A stretch of DNA of 64,000 nucleotides from Candidatus Methylomirabilota bacterium. GTDB lineage: Bacteria; Methylomirabilota; Methylomirabilia; Rokubacteriales; CSP1-6. The DNA lies in the NCBI GenBank assembly GCA_035764725.1, contig DASTYT010000019.1, positions 1 through 64,000 on the forward strand, read 5' to 3'. The notes under the pieces are model-generated. The model worked only from the letters and a program-made list of their open reading frames with translations. It did no database searches and was not told the origin of the DNA. The position numbers were made by a program, and so were the translations under genes. Shown piece by piece: positions 33,913 through 42,497 of the stretch; position 1 is the stretch's first letter; every line of letters begins with the position of its first letter.

Positions 33913-35085
33913 ATGAGCCTGCCGCCGCCTCGCGACCCCGTCTCCGCCGTCACCCATCCCGATCCCTACCCGTACTACGCGGAGCTGGTCGCCGCGCGCC
34001 CCTTCTACAAGGACGAGCTCCAGGGCTACTGGGTGGCATCGAGCGCGGAGGCGGTCACCGCGGCGCTCATGAGCGATCGCCTCCGCGTGCGGCCGCCTGC
34101 GGAGCCCGTGCCCCCGGCGCTGCGGGGCTCCCCGGCGGGCGAGATCTTCCGACAGTTGATCCGGATGACCGACGGTGGGAGTCACGAGGCCGCGAAGTAC
34201 GCGGTGGCGGCCACGCTGCAATCGCTCGATGCCGAGCGCATCGCGGACGAGAGCGCGCGCTGGGCGCGCCCGCTCGCGGGCGACGGCGTCGATCCCGCCG
34301 CGCTCACGTCGTTCGTCTTCGCGCTGCCCGTCTACGTGGTCGCGAGCCTGCTCGGCATGCCGCCCGCGTTCCTGCGCCAGACCTCCCAGTGGATGCAGCA
34401 TTTCGTGCGCTGCCTCGCGCCCGGCAGCACGCTCGCCCAGATCGAGCGCGGCAAGGACGCGGCGGGGCGCCTCCTCGACCTGGGGCAGATGACGTTGACC
34501 GACGGCCCGGCCGAGGGTCTCCTGCCCGTGCTCGCGCGCCAGGCGCGGCGGGCCGGGATCGAGAGCACCGACACGGTGGTCGCCAACGGGATCGGCTTCA
34601 TGTCGCAGGCCTACGAGGCAACGGCCGGTCTCATCGGCAACATGCTGCTCGCGCTCGCGCGCGCGCCCGGCCTGCGCGCGGCCGTGGACGAGGAGCCCGC
34701 GCTCCTACCCGCGGTGGCGCGCGAGGTGCTGCGTCATGACCCCTCGGTGCAGAACACGCGGCGCTGGGTGGGCGCGGCCGGGCGCGTGAACGGTCAGGAC
34801 ATGGTGGAGGGCGAGATCGTGCTCGTGCTGCTGGCCGCGGCGAATCGCGATCCCGCCGCCAATCCACGCCCGGACGTCTTCGACGCGCGCCGCGCCGACC
34901 GGCGGCTCTTCACCTTCGGCGTGGGCGCGCATGCCTGCCCGGGCGAGATGCTGGCGGTTGGCATCGCCGCGGCCGGCGTGAGCGCGCTCCTGGATGCCGG
35001 TCTCGACCCCACCATCCTGCCCGCGCGGCGCACGTATCGGCCGTCGGTCAACACGCGCATCCCCCTGTTCGATATGCTAGATTGA
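33913..35085 (+). CDS. Cytochrome P450 with atypical I-helix
   Basis: 390 residues, soluble bacterial type. The heme loop is 'FTFGVGAHACPGEM' (Cys about 342) and the ExxR motif is in 'REVLRHDP'. In the I-helix the usual Ala/Gly-Gly-x-Asp/Glu-Thr reads 'QAYEAT', so the acid is kept but the oxygen-activating Thr position is Ala. Such changes occur in enzymes using substrate-assisted or peroxide chemistry. No ferredoxin or reductase gene is adjacent. It follows the double CaiB gene in the same orientation. Confidence 0.92.
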   Translation: MSLPPPRDPVSAVTHPDPYPYYAELVAARPFYKDELQGYWVASSAEAVTAALMSDRLRVRPPAEPVPPALRGSPAGEIFRQLIRMTDGGSHEAAKYAVAATLQSLDAERIADESARWARPLAGDGVDPAALTSFVFALPVYVVASLLGMPPAFLRQTSQWMQHFVRCLAPGSTLAQIERGKDAAGRLLDLGQMTLTDGPAEGLLPVLARQARRAGIESTDTVVANGIGFMSQAYEATAGLIGNMLLALARAPGLRAAVDEEPALLPAVAREVLRHDPSVQNTRRWVGAAGRVNGQDMVEGEIVLVLLAAANRDPAANPRPDVFDARRADRRLFTFGVGAHACPGEMLAVGIAAAGVSALLDAGLDPTILPARRTYRPSVNTRIPLFDMLD

Positions 35086-35095
35086 GGGCAATCCC

Positions 35096-36508
35096 ATGAA
35101 CGGCATCGTCGCCTACGGCTCGTACCTTCCCTATTTCCGTCTCGATCGGAAGTCCATCGGCGACGCCCTCGCCAGCGGCGGGGGCAAGGGCACGAGGACG
35201 GTGGCCTCCTATGACGAGGACACGACGTCGATGGGCGTGGAGGCGGCCCGGGCCGCGCTCCGCGGCGCCCCGGGCGCGGCGCCGGGCGCGATCTACTTCG
35301 CCACCGCCGATCCCGCGTACCTCGACAAGACCAACGCGACCGCGATCCACGCCGCGCTCTCGCTCGACGACTCGGCGATGGCCTTCGACATGCTGGGGTC
35401 GATCCGATCGGGCGCGGGCGTGCTGCGCGCGGCCATCGACGCGGGCCGTCCGACGCTGGCGGTGATCGCCGACATCCGCACCGGGCTGCCGGGCGGCGGC
35501 GACGAGCGCGAGGGCGGCGACGCCGCGGTGGCCTTCCTGCTGGCCGCGGGTGACGCGCAGGCGCCCGTGCTCGCCGAGCACGTGGCCTCGGCCTCGGCGA
35601 GCGCCGAGTTCCTCGAGCGCTGGCGCATTCCCGGCGATGCCGCTTCCCGGCAATGGGAGGAGCGCTTCGGCGAGCACGCGTACGTGCCGCTGGCGGACGC
35701 CGCGATCACGAGTGCGCTCAAACAAGCCGGCCTCAACGCCGGCGACCTCGCCGCGCTGATCGTGGCCGGCCCGCACGGGCGCGCCAACAAGCGCGCGCAG
35801 GCCGCGGTGGGCGCCAAGCCCGAGGCCATCGCCGACGATCTGACCGGCACGGTGGGCAACACCGGCACCGCGCACGCGGGCCTCCTGCTCGCCGACGCGC
35901 TGGACCGCGCGAAGGCCGGCGACTTGATCGCGGTGGTCTCGCTGGCCGACGGCTGCGACGTGACGATCTGGCGCGCGACGGCGGCGCTCGCCGCCCATCG
36001 CCAGAAGGTGCCGGTGGCCAAGCAGGCGGCGGCCGGCGGCAAGGTCTCGTACGCGACGTTCCTCACCTGGCGCGGCTTCCTCAAGCGCGAGCCGCCGCGC
36101 CGGCCCGATCCCCAGGCGCCCGCGGCGCCGCCCGCCTTCCGCGCCGAGGCGTGGAAGTTCGGCTTCACGGGCAGCCGCTGCCAGGCCTGCGGCACTCGCG
36201 CGCTCCCGCCCGCGCGCGTCTGCATGAAGTGCCACGCGGTGGACAAGATGACGCCCGAGCGCATGGCGGATGTGCCCGCGACCATCGCGACCTACACGGT
36301 GGATCGCCTCGCCTACTCGCTGTCGCCGCCGGTGGTGGTCGGCGTGCTCGACTTCGAGGGCGGTGGCCGCTTCACCTGCGAACTGACCGACGTGGATCCC
36401 AAGGCCGTGAAGATCGGTGACCGCGTGGAGCTGACGTTCCGGCGGCCCATGACCGCCCACGGCGTGCACAACTACTTCTGGAAAGCCCGCCCGATCCAGG
36501 GCGACTGA
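35096..36508 (+). CDS. HMG-CoA synthase/thiolase-like protein fused to zinc-ribbon OB-fold (DUF35)
   Basis: 470 residues. Residues 1-340 resemble the thiolase/HMG-CoA-synthase fold ('GSYLPYFRLDRKSIG', 'DDSAMAFDMLGSIRSGAGVLRAAID', 'VGNTGTAHAGLLLADALD' in parts). At the usual nucleophile position I read Ile-Arg-Ser rather than Cys. Residues ~355-470 form a DUF35 unit with ribbon 'CQACGTRALPPARVCMKC' and an OB fold. DUF35 proteins organise and substrate-channel thiolases, so this is probably the partner of the thiolase encoded 21 bases downstream. Confidence 0.88.
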   Translation: MNGIVAYGSYLPYFRLDRKSIGDALASGGGKGTRTVASYDEDTTSMGVEAARAALRGAPGAAPGAIYFATADPAYLDKTNATAIHAALSLDDSAMAFDMLGSIRSGAGVLRAAIDAGRPTLAVIADIRTGLPGGGDEREGGDAAVAFLLAAGDAQAPVLAEHVASASASAEFLERWRIPGDAASRQWEERFGEHAYVPLADAAITSALKQAGLNAGDLAALIVAGPHGRANKRAQAAVGAKPEAIADDLTGTVGNTGTAHAGLLLADALDRAKAGDLIAVVSLADGCDVTIWRATAALAAHRQKVPVAKQAAAGGKVSYATFLTWRGFLKREPPRRPDPQAPAAPPAFRAEAWKFGFTGSRCQACGTRALPPARVCMKCHAVDKMTPERMADVPATIATYTVDRLAYSLSPPVVVGVLDFEGGGRFTCELTDVDPKAVKIGDRVELTFRRPMTAHGVHNYFWKARPIQGD

Positions 36509-36529
36509 GACCCCAAGGAGGCCAACACC

Positions 36530-37726
36530 ATGGCGAGCAACGGCATTCGCGACCGGGTAGCGATCGTCGGCATGGGCTGCACGTCCTTCGGCGAGCGCTG
36601 GGACAAGAGCGTGAGCGATCTGCTCGTGGAGTCGTCCCAGGCCGCGCTCAACTCCGCCAACGTGCCCATCGACATGGTGGACGCCTTCTGGCTCGGCACG
36701 CTCTTCTCGGGGCAGAGCGGGCTCACGCTCTCACGGCCGCTCAAGCTCAACTACAAGCCGGTGAGCCGGCTTGAGAACTACTGCGCCACCGGCTCGGAGG
36801 CCTTTCGCAATGCCTGCTACGCCGTCGCCTGCGGCGCCTACGACGTCGCGATGGCCATCGGCGTGGAGAAGCTGAAGGACTCCGGCATCTCCGGCTTGCC
36901 CAGCATCGGCGCCCCCGAGGACGGCACGCGCGCCGGCCTCACCGCGCCCGCCACCTTCAGCCTGCTCGCGCCGGCCTACTGCAAGAAGTTCGGTGTGGAC
37001 GAGGCCGCGTTCAAGGAGGCGATGACCCGCATCGCCTGGAAGAACCACAAGAACGGCGCGCTGAACCCGCGGGCGCAGTTCCGCAAGGAGGTGGCCAAGG
37101 ACGTGATCGCGTGCTCGCCCCAGGTGGCGGGCGCGCTCGGCATCTTCGACTGCTCGGGCGTGTCCGACGGCTCCGCCGCCGCGGTGATCGTCCGCGCCGA
37201 GGACGCCTACAAGTACACGGACAAGCCGCTGTTCGTGAAGGCGCTCTCGTTCATCGCGGGCCCGGCCACCGGCCCCATCGATCCCGACTACGACTACACC
37301 ACCTTCCCCGAGGTGGTCGCCTCCGCCTCCGACGCCTACGCGCAGGCCGGCGTGAAGGATCCGCGCGCCGAGCTGGCCATGGCGGAAGTGCACGACTGCT
37401 TCACGCCCACCGAGCTCGTGCTCATGGAAGATCTCGGCTTCGCCCAGCGCGGCACCGGCTGGAAGGAAGTGCTCAATGGGACGTTCGACCTCGAGGGCGA
37501 GCTGGCGGTGAATCCGGACGGCGGGCTCAAGTCCTTCGGCCACCCCATCGGCGCCTCGGGCCTCCGCATGCTGTTCGAGGCGTGGCTGCAGCTCCGGGGC
37601 GAGGCGGGCCAGCGGCAGATCGCCAGCGTCGCCCGCGGCCGGAAGCTCGCGCTCACGCACAATCTCGGCGGCGCGCCCGGCGAGTGCGTGTCGTTCGTGT
37701 CGGTCGTCGGCTCCGAGCGGAGCTAG
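36530..37726 (+). CDS. Thiolase / acetyl-CoA acetyltransferase, SCP-x type
   Basis: 398 residues, CAAGGAGG ahead of the ATG. The nucleophile is Cys85 in 'ENYCATGSEAF'. 'VHDCFTPTEL' and 'SFGHPIGASGLRM' carry the active-site His residues, and the C-terminal 'HNLGGAPGECVSFVSV' carries the second Cys. SCP-x-like thiolases cleave branched or side-chain beta-ketoacyl-CoA. Placement next to the OB-fold protein, MaoC, SDR and CaiB suggests breakdown of a branched or cyclic acyl-CoA. Confidence 0.93.
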   Translation: MASNGIRDRVAIVGMGCTSFGERWDKSVSDLLVESSQAALNSANVPIDMVDAFWLGTLFSGQSGLTLSRPLKLNYKPVSRLENYCATGSEAFRNACYAVACGAYDVAMAIGVEKLKDSGISGLPSIGAPEDGTRAGLTAPATFSLLAPAYCKKFGVDEAAFKEAMTRIAWKNHKNGALNPRAQFRKEVAKDVIACSPQVAGALGIFDCSGVSDGSAAAVIVRAEDAYKYTDKPLFVKALSFIAGPATGPIDPDYDYTTFPEVVASASDAYAQAGVKDPRAELAMAEVHDCFTPTELVLMEDLGFAQRGTGWKEVLNGTFDLEGELAVNPDGGLKSFGHPIGASGLRMLFEAWLQLRGEAGQRQIASVARGRKLALTHNLGGAPGECVSFVSVVGSERS

Positions 37727-37730
37727 CGCC

Positions 37731-38642
37731 GTGGAGGCGGCCGGCGATGCCTTCGTCCACCCCGAGTACCTGGTGACGACGGAGTGGCTGGCCGCCCACC
37801 TCGACGACCGGAACCTCCGCGTCTACGACTGCACCACGTATCTCAAGCCCGACCCGGTCACCACGTTCCGGGCGGAGAGCGGGCGCCCGAAGTGGGCCGA
37901 GGGGCATATCCCCGGCTCGGACTACCTCGATCTCCAGGGCGAGCTGTCCGACCTCTCCAGCAAGCTCCGCTTCACCATGCCTTCAGCCGATCAGTTCGCC
38001 GCCGCCATGTCACGCCACGGCCTCGGCGAGGGTACCCGCGCCGTGCTCTACAGCGCGGGCAACATCATGTGGGCCACGCGCATCTGGTGGATGCTCCGTG
38101 CGTTTGGCTTCGATGGGGCCGCCGTGCTGGACGGCGGCTGGGAGAAGTGGGCGGCGGAGGCGCGGCCCGTCTCGACGGAGCCCGCCACCTATCCGCCCGC
38201 GCGCTTCGTGGCCCGGCCCCGGCCGGAGCTGATCGCCACGCGCGAGGAAGTGCGCGCCAAGATCGCGGACCAGGGCGTCTGCACCATCAACGCGCTCTCG
38301 GCGGAGCAGCACACCGGCGAAGGCGGCATCAGCTACGGCCGCGCCGGCCGCATCAAGGGCAGCGTGAACGTGGCCTTCGCGCGGCTTCAGTCCGGCAAGC
38401 CCAGCACCTTCCGCCCGCCCGCGGAGCTGCGTGAGCTGTTCGCCGAGGTGGGGGCAAACCCCAACAAGAAGATCATCACGTACTGTGGCGGTGGCATCGC
38501 CGCTACCACCGACGCCTTCGTGATGACGATGCTGGGCTACCCGCGGGTGGCGGTGTACGACGGCTCGCTGGGCGAGTGGACGGCGGACCCCGCTATGCCG
38601 ATGGAGACCGGGCGCGAGGGCACGCGGATCGCGGGAGGCTAG
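37731..38642 (+). CDS. Sulfurtransferase (tandem rhodanese, thiosulfate/mercaptopyruvate type)
   Basis: 303 residues from a GTG, 4 bases after the thiolase stop. The two rhodanese domains are an inactive N-terminal half ('LVTTEWLAAHLDDRNLRVYD', 'EGHIPGSDYLDL') and an active C-terminal half with persulfide Cys in 'ITYCGGGIAAT'. It transfers sulfane sulfur to thiols or cyanide. A sulfurtransferase is an unusual member of an acyl-CoA block and might serve thiol detoxification or be only co-transcribed. Confidence 0.9.
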   Translation: MEAAGDAFVHPEYLVTTEWLAAHLDDRNLRVYDCTTYLKPDPVTTFRAESGRPKWAEGHIPGSDYLDLQGELSDLSSKLRFTMPSADQFAAAMSRHGLGEGTRAVLYSAGNIMWATRIWWMLRAFGFDGAAVLDGGWEKWAAEARPVSTEPATYPPARFVARPRPELIATREEVRAKIADQGVCTINALSAEQHTGEGGISYGRAGRIKGSVNVAFARLQSGKPSTFRPPAELRELFAEVGANPNKKIITYCGGGIAATTDAFVMTMLGYPRVAVYDGSLGEWTADPAMPMETGREGTRIAGG

Positions 38643-38645
38643 GCC

Positions 38646-39416
38646 ATGCGCCTCAAGGGCAAGACCGCACTCATCACCGCCGCCGCCTCGGGCATCGGGC
38701 GCGCGGCCGCCGTGCTCTTTGCGCGCGAAGGCGCGGCGGTGGCCGTCGCCGACATCGACAAGGGGCGCATCGGCGACACCGTCAACGAGATCGTCAAGGC
38801 GGGCGGCCGCGCCCACGGGATCCCCTGCGACCTCACGCGGGAGGATGACAGCAAGAGGGTCGTCCGCGAGGCGGTGGCCGCCTTCGGCGGACTCGACATC
38901 CTCTGGAACAACGTGGGCCATCCCGGCCCGGGGCGCGTCGAGGGCGTGGACCTTGACGACGTCGACCTCGCGCTCTCGCTCAACTTGCGGACTGTCCTCA
39001 TCACGACCGCGGAGGCGATCCCCGCCCTGCGGCAGCGCGGGGGCGGGAGCATTCTCTTCACCAGCTCCATCGCGGGCATCTACGGCTCGCCCTTCAGCCC
39101 GGTATACTCGGCGGCGAAGTTCGGCGTGACCGGGCTCACCAAGTCGCTGTCGATCCGGCTCGCGCCCGACGGGATCCGGGTCAACTGCGTCTGCCCGGCG
39201 CCGATCGACACGCCCATGCTCGACATCTTCATGGGCCGGCCCGACGTGGAGTCGAACAAGGCCGAGAACCTCGCCCGCATGAAGCAGGTAATCCCCCTCG
39301 GGCGCGTGGGCACGCCGATGGAGGTCGCCCAGGCCGGCCTCTTCCTGGCCTCCGACGACGCGAGTTACATCACCGGCGTCGCGCTCCCCGTGGACGGCGG
39401 CTACACCGCGCGCTAG
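38646..39416 (+). CDS. SDR family oxidoreductase
   Basis: 256 residues. The cofactor loop is 'ITAAASGIG' (first Gly replaced by Ala), then 'NNVGHPG', Ser in 'FTSSIAG', catalytic 'YSAAK', and a C-terminal 'ITGVALPVDGGY'. It probably acts as a 3-hydroxyacyl-CoA or alcohol dehydrogenase in the block, between the sulfurtransferase (3-base gap) and MaoC (11-base gap). Confidence 0.92.
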   Translation: MRLKGKTALITAAASGIGRAAAVLFAREGAAVAVADIDKGRIGDTVNEIVKAGGRAHGIPCDLTREDDSKRVVREAVAAFGGLDILWNNVGHPGPGRVEGVDLDDVDLALSLNLRTVLITTAEAIPALRQRGGGSILFTSSIAGIYGSPFSPVYSAAKFGVTGLTKSLSIRLAPDGIRVNCVCPAPIDTPMLDIFMGRPDVESNKAENLARMKQVIPLGRVGTPMEVAQAGLFLASDDASYITGVALPVDGGYTAR

Positions 39417-39427
39417 CCGCCGCTTCC

Positions 39428-39922
39428 GTGGCCGCCGACCCGTCCGCCTTCGATCCCGCCGCGCATCGCTTCGGCGAGCCGCGCTACTTCGAGGACATGA
39501 AGGTCGGCGAGCAGTTCTACCTCCCCTCGCGCACCCTCACCGACGCCAACTTCGCCGCCTTCCAGGCGGTGTCCGGCGACAATCACCCGATCCACTACGA
39601 CATCGAGTACTGCCGCCGCCAGGGCCATCCGGGACTCCTCGCCCATGGCTTCCAGGTGCTGGCCCAGACGGCGGCGGGCGCGGGCATCTTCCCGCACGTG
39701 ATCGGCGAGTCCCTCGTCGGCTTCATCGAGCAGTCTTCGCGCTTCCTCAAGCCCGTCTACTCCGGCGACACTGTCTACCCGATGCTCACGATCACCGCCC
39801 TCACCCCCGGCCGCACCACCGGCGTCATCACCGTGCGCTCGACCCTGCACAATCAGCACCGCGAGCTCTGCCTCGAGGGAGAGCAGAAGTACCTCGTGCG
39901 CCGGCGCCGGCCGGCGGCCTGA
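39428..39922 (+). CDS. MaoC-like hydratase
   Basis: 164 residues from a GTG. The (R)-hydratase motif 'SGDNHPIHYD' has Asp and His five residues apart, and 'GHPGLLAHGFQVLAQTAAGAG' follows as in MaoC/PhaJ hot-dog hydratases. It hydrates 2-enoyl-CoA. Its place between an SDR and a nitroreductase fits a beta-oxidation-like sequence with the thiolase upstream. Confidence 0.9.
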   Translation: MAADPSAFDPAAHRFGEPRYFEDMKVGEQFYLPSRTLTDANFAAFQAVSGDNHPIHYDIEYCRRQGHPGLLAHGFQVLAQTAAGAGIFPHVIGESLVGFIEQSSRFLKPVYSGDTVYPMLTITALTPGRTTGVITVRSTLHNQHRELCLEGEQKYLVRRRRPAA

Positions 39923-39941
39923 CCCGAGGACCCAAGCGGCC

Positions 39942-40436
39942 ATGGACGCCTACCGCGCCGTTGTGGACAAGCGCGACCAGCGCTTCTTTCTCCTCCGCCC
40001 CATCCCCGAAGAAGCGCTGCGCCGCGTCCTCCAGGCCGCGCGCATGACCGGCAGCAGCAAGAACAGCGAGCCCAACCGCCTGGTCGTCGTGCGCGAGCGC
40101 GCCGGCCTCGAGGCCCTCGCCGCGCTGAGCCCCTACGCCAAGTTCATCGGGCGCTCCGCGGCCACCATCGTCATCGCGCAGACGGAGGAGCATCAGTTCG
40201 ACGCCGGGCGCTGCGCGCAGAACATGATGGTGGCGGCATGGGCGGAGGGCATCGGCTCGTGCCCCGCCCAACTGCCCGAGGCCGCGGTGGCGCGCCTCCT
40301 CCGCACTCCGCCTGGCGTGGTGATCAATAGGGTCATTGCCTTCGGCTACGTGGACCCGGCGCGCGCGGCCGCGCCGCCGTCGGTCGCGCGCCGCCGCAAG
40401 CCCCTCACCGAGCTGGTGCACTGGGAGACCTGGTGA
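39942..40436 (+). CDS. Nitroreductase-fold flavoprotein
   Basis: 164 residues. 'ARMTGSSKNSEPNRLVVV' and 'CAQNMMVAAWAEGIGSCPAQLPEAAVARLL' match the nitroreductase family, in which FMN is bound by Arg/Ser near the N-terminus and Gly-Ile-Gly in the middle. The N-terminal 'YRAVVDKRDQRFFLLRPIPEEALRRVL' is the canonical dimer helix region. It reduces nitro, quinone or enone groups. The stop overlaps the next gene's ATG (TGATG). Confidence 0.87.
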   Translation: MDAYRAVVDKRDQRFFLLRPIPEEALRRVLQAARMTGSSKNSEPNRLVVVRERAGLEALAALSPYAKFIGRSAATIVIAQTEEHQFDAGRCAQNMMVAAWAEGIGSCPAQLPEAAVARLLRTPPGVVINRVIAFGYVDPARAAAPPSVARRRKPLTELVHWETW

Positions 40437-41281
40437 TGCCGACCGCAAAGCTGGGCGACGTCGAGCTCTACTACGAGGAGACGGGCACCGGCACCCCGCT
40501 CGTGTGGAGCCACGAGTTCGGAGGCGACCACCGCTCGTGGGAGCCGCAGGTGCGCTACTTCTCCCGGCGGCACCGTGTCATCACCTACAACCATCGTGGG
40601 TATCCGCCCTCCACCGTACCCAGGGGCGCCGCGTCCTATTCGCAGGATCTGCTCGTGGGCGATCTCCACCGCCTGCTCACGCACCTGGGCGGGGCGCCCG
40701 TGCACCTCGGCGGCTGCTCCATGGGCGCCAACGTGGCGCGCGACTACGCGCTCGCGCACCCGGAGATGCTGCGGAGCCTCATCATGGTGGGGGCCGGGGC
40801 GGGCTCGGTCAACCGCGAGCAGTTCCTGAAGGGTCAGGCGGAGACGGCGGCGGGGCTCGAGCGCGAGGGTCAGGCGCATCGGGTCCGTGGCTTCGAGACC
40901 CTCGCCACGCGCGCCAGCTTCAAGGCCAAGGACCCGCGCGGCTTCGCCGAGTTCGCGCGCCAGGCCTCCGAGCACGACGCGCAGGCCTGCGCGCACCTGG
41001 CCCGCGAGGTCATGTCCAAGCGCAAGACGGTAGGCGAGCTGGAGGCCCCGTTGCGTGCGCTCCGCGTGCCCACCTTCATCATGGTGGGCGACCAGGACGC
41101 GCCCTGCGTGGAGCCCTCGCTGATGATGCGGGCGTTGATCCCGCACGCGGGGCTCGTGGTGTTCCCCGCGTGCGGGCACACGCCGAACATCGAGGAGCCC
41201 GGCCTCTTCAACATCCACGTGGCCGAGTTCCTCGCGGCGGTCGAGGGCGGCCGCTGGGCCGGCTGGCGCCGAGCTAGCTAG
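40436..41281 (+). CDS. Alpha/beta hydrolase (Ser nucleophile)
   Basis: 281 residues. 'LVWSHEFGGDHRSWEPQVRYFSRRH' is the oxyanion region, the elbow is 'LGGCSMGANVARDYA' with Ser as nucleophile, Asp is in 'MVGDQDAPC' and the final His in 'CGHTPNIEEP'. This is the 3-oxoadipate enol-lactonase/homoserine-acetyltransferase-like branch, different from the two Asp-nucleophile hydrolases upstream. It is the last gene of the catabolic block; a GTG one codon earlier is possible. Confidence 0.87.
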   Translation: MPTAKLGDVELYYEETGTGTPLVWSHEFGGDHRSWEPQVRYFSRRHRVITYNHRGYPPSTVPRGAASYSQDLLVGDLHRLLTHLGGAPVHLGGCSMGANVARDYALAHPEMLRSLIMVGAGAGSVNREQFLKGQAETAAGLEREGQAHRVRGFETLATRASFKAKDPRGFAEFARQASEHDAQACAHLAREVMSKRKTVGELEAPLRALRVPTFIMVGDQDAPCVEPSLMMRALIPHAGLVVFPACGHTPNIEEPGLFNIHVAEFLAAVEGGRWAGWRRAS

Positions 41282-41611
41282 TGCGTCGCGGAGGATGCAC
41301 CTGGAATGAGATAAACAGTTACCGGACGCGCCACTATGCGGACTTACGGCGGCGCCATCGTTACGGAGGACGCCATGGCACTCCCAAATATGACTCTGAA
41401 CCCGCACTGGGACCGGCACCCCCCAAGGCCCGTAGCCCTCAAAAGACGCCGGGCCCAGCATATGCCCGCAACCCAACACCACCTCCTTGAAGCACCGCCC
41501 CTAGGGGCAAGTCGCCCCCCAGGGCTCATTCCAAGCCCGCTGCGACAAGCGTGATCTGCGTGGCGGGCAAAATTGCACTCGTGCGAGGCCCGTCCGCAGC
41601 GGCGGCGCTCT
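41282..41611. other. Non-coding stretch, no gene recognised
   Basis: About 330 bases after the last gene of the catabolic block. Codon-like structure is lost on both strands and the open frames here have no recognisable protein sequence. A perfect 12-base palindrome GCCCCTAGGGGC lies at 41497-41508. The stretch is best read as decayed DNA continuous with the glycoside hydrolase remnant that follows. Confidence 0.6.
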
Positions 41612-41945
41612 GGAGCCCGGGGCAGGTCAGGAGCGCGCGGCACCCCGAGGTCCGCTCGAAGACTTAGGGCAGGACGAGCACTGCCAATGTCACAGCGCAC
41701 CCCGTCGCACTGTCCGGCGATCTTCACGAGCTCGCCGATCATCACTTCCTGCGTGGCCGGGGTGCCGTAGTCGAGCTGGAGCGTGTTGGGCCAGCCCGGA
41801 AAATACGCGTCGCGGCGGCCGTGAGCGAAAGTCCGGTCGCCCATCGCCCCCCTCACCCGGGTGAAGTCGTGCCTGGTTCCTTCTCGGCGGCAACACCGTT
41901 CACGCGGGTGAGCAGTGAAGCCTTCTCGACCCAGACGTAGGCCTT
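41612..41945 (-). pseudogene. Decayed GH13 glycoside hydrolase fragment
   Basis: Reading the minus strand from 41945 gives 'KAYVWVEKASLL', then after a frame change 'FAHGRRDAYFPGWPNTLQLDY' followed by 'MIGELVKIAGQCDGVRCD'. After another frame change and a TAA it reads 'VLVLP-stop-VFERTSGCRALL'. All pieces match, in order, residues about 160-240 of the intact GH13 protein encoded at 50756-52234 (for example its 'FSGWPDTLQLDY' and 'QCDGVRCD'). At least two frameshifts and one stop codon interrupt it, and both ends are missing. It is a relic of a second paralogue, not a recent copy, because many residues differ. Confidence 0.88.
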
Positions 41946-42004
41946 AGGTCCTATTTCTCCGCGTTGCGCGCCCGGCATAGCGTCCTCGCAAGGAGGAAAC
42001 GACT

Positions 42005-42400
42005 ATGCGCAATCTCTCGACGGGAATGCTATTGACTGTATTGGCTCTAACCATGGGGGCATGCGCGTCGGGCACGGCGAGCACAGCGCCGCCGAGCGCA
42101 GCGCCCGCCAGCAATGTCACGGGCCGCTGGGCGGGTAGCTGGGTCTTCGAGCCCGCGACTGCCGGGAACGGGGAGATCGTCCTGAACATGACACAGGACG
42201 GCAGCCAGGTGAAGGGGACCGTGGAGACGGTGTCCGGGCCTCACCGCGGGCGGGCGGGGTTCTTCAATGCCACCATGTCCGGCAACAACCTCACGATCAC
42301 GGGACCGGACGCCACCGGCACATTGAAGGTGGAGGGGAATCAGATGACCGGCACGCTCAACGGCGTCCTGCCGGCCCGGGTCACGCTCCGCAAGCAGTAG
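42005..42400 (+). CDS. Small secreted lipoprotein, beta-rich
   Basis: 131 residues, AAGGAGG ahead of the ATG. The lipobox 'TMGAC' (Cys about 20) is followed by a Ser/Thr/Ala/Pro linker and an about 85-residue beta-rich domain ('GRWAGSWVFEPATAGNGEIVLNM', 'GSQVKGTVETVSGP', 'NNLTITGPDATGTLKVEGN'), a pattern of short hairpins seen in lipoprotein domains of unknown function. It is isolated, with decayed DNA upstream. Confidence 0.8.
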   Translation: MRNLSTGMLLTVLALTMGACASGTASTAPPSAAPASNVTGRWAGSWVFEPATAGNGEIVLNMTQDGSQVKGTVETVSGPHRGRAGFFNATMSGNNLTITGPDATGTLKVEGNQMTGTLNGVLPARVTLRKQ

Positions 42401-42415
42401 CCGTTACTATACGCG

Positions 42416-42435
42416 GGCCGGCCCCTAGCCCGGCC
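42416..42435 (+). terminator. GC hairpin after the lipoprotein gene
   Basis: GGCCGG (42416-42421) pairs with CCGGCC (42430-42435) around an 8-base loop, 16 bases after the stop at 42400. It lies between this gene and the convergent CMD gene, so it could end transcription from either side. There is no T-tract. Confidence 0.35.
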
Positions 42436-42497
42436 GGCGCGCGACCACCCTCTTCGCGAAGCCGGGTCATGAGTGAGTGAGAAACTCCAAGTCCGCG

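Noticed and set aside
41497..41508. 12-base palindrome GCCCCTAGGGGC
   Set aside because: It is isolated in decayed DNA with no partner copy or adjacent gene; it could be chance.
41282..42004. Mobile element or insertion sequence in the empty region
   Set aside because: No transposase-like sequence, terminal inverted repeats or target duplication could be seen; only the GH13 relic is recognisable.
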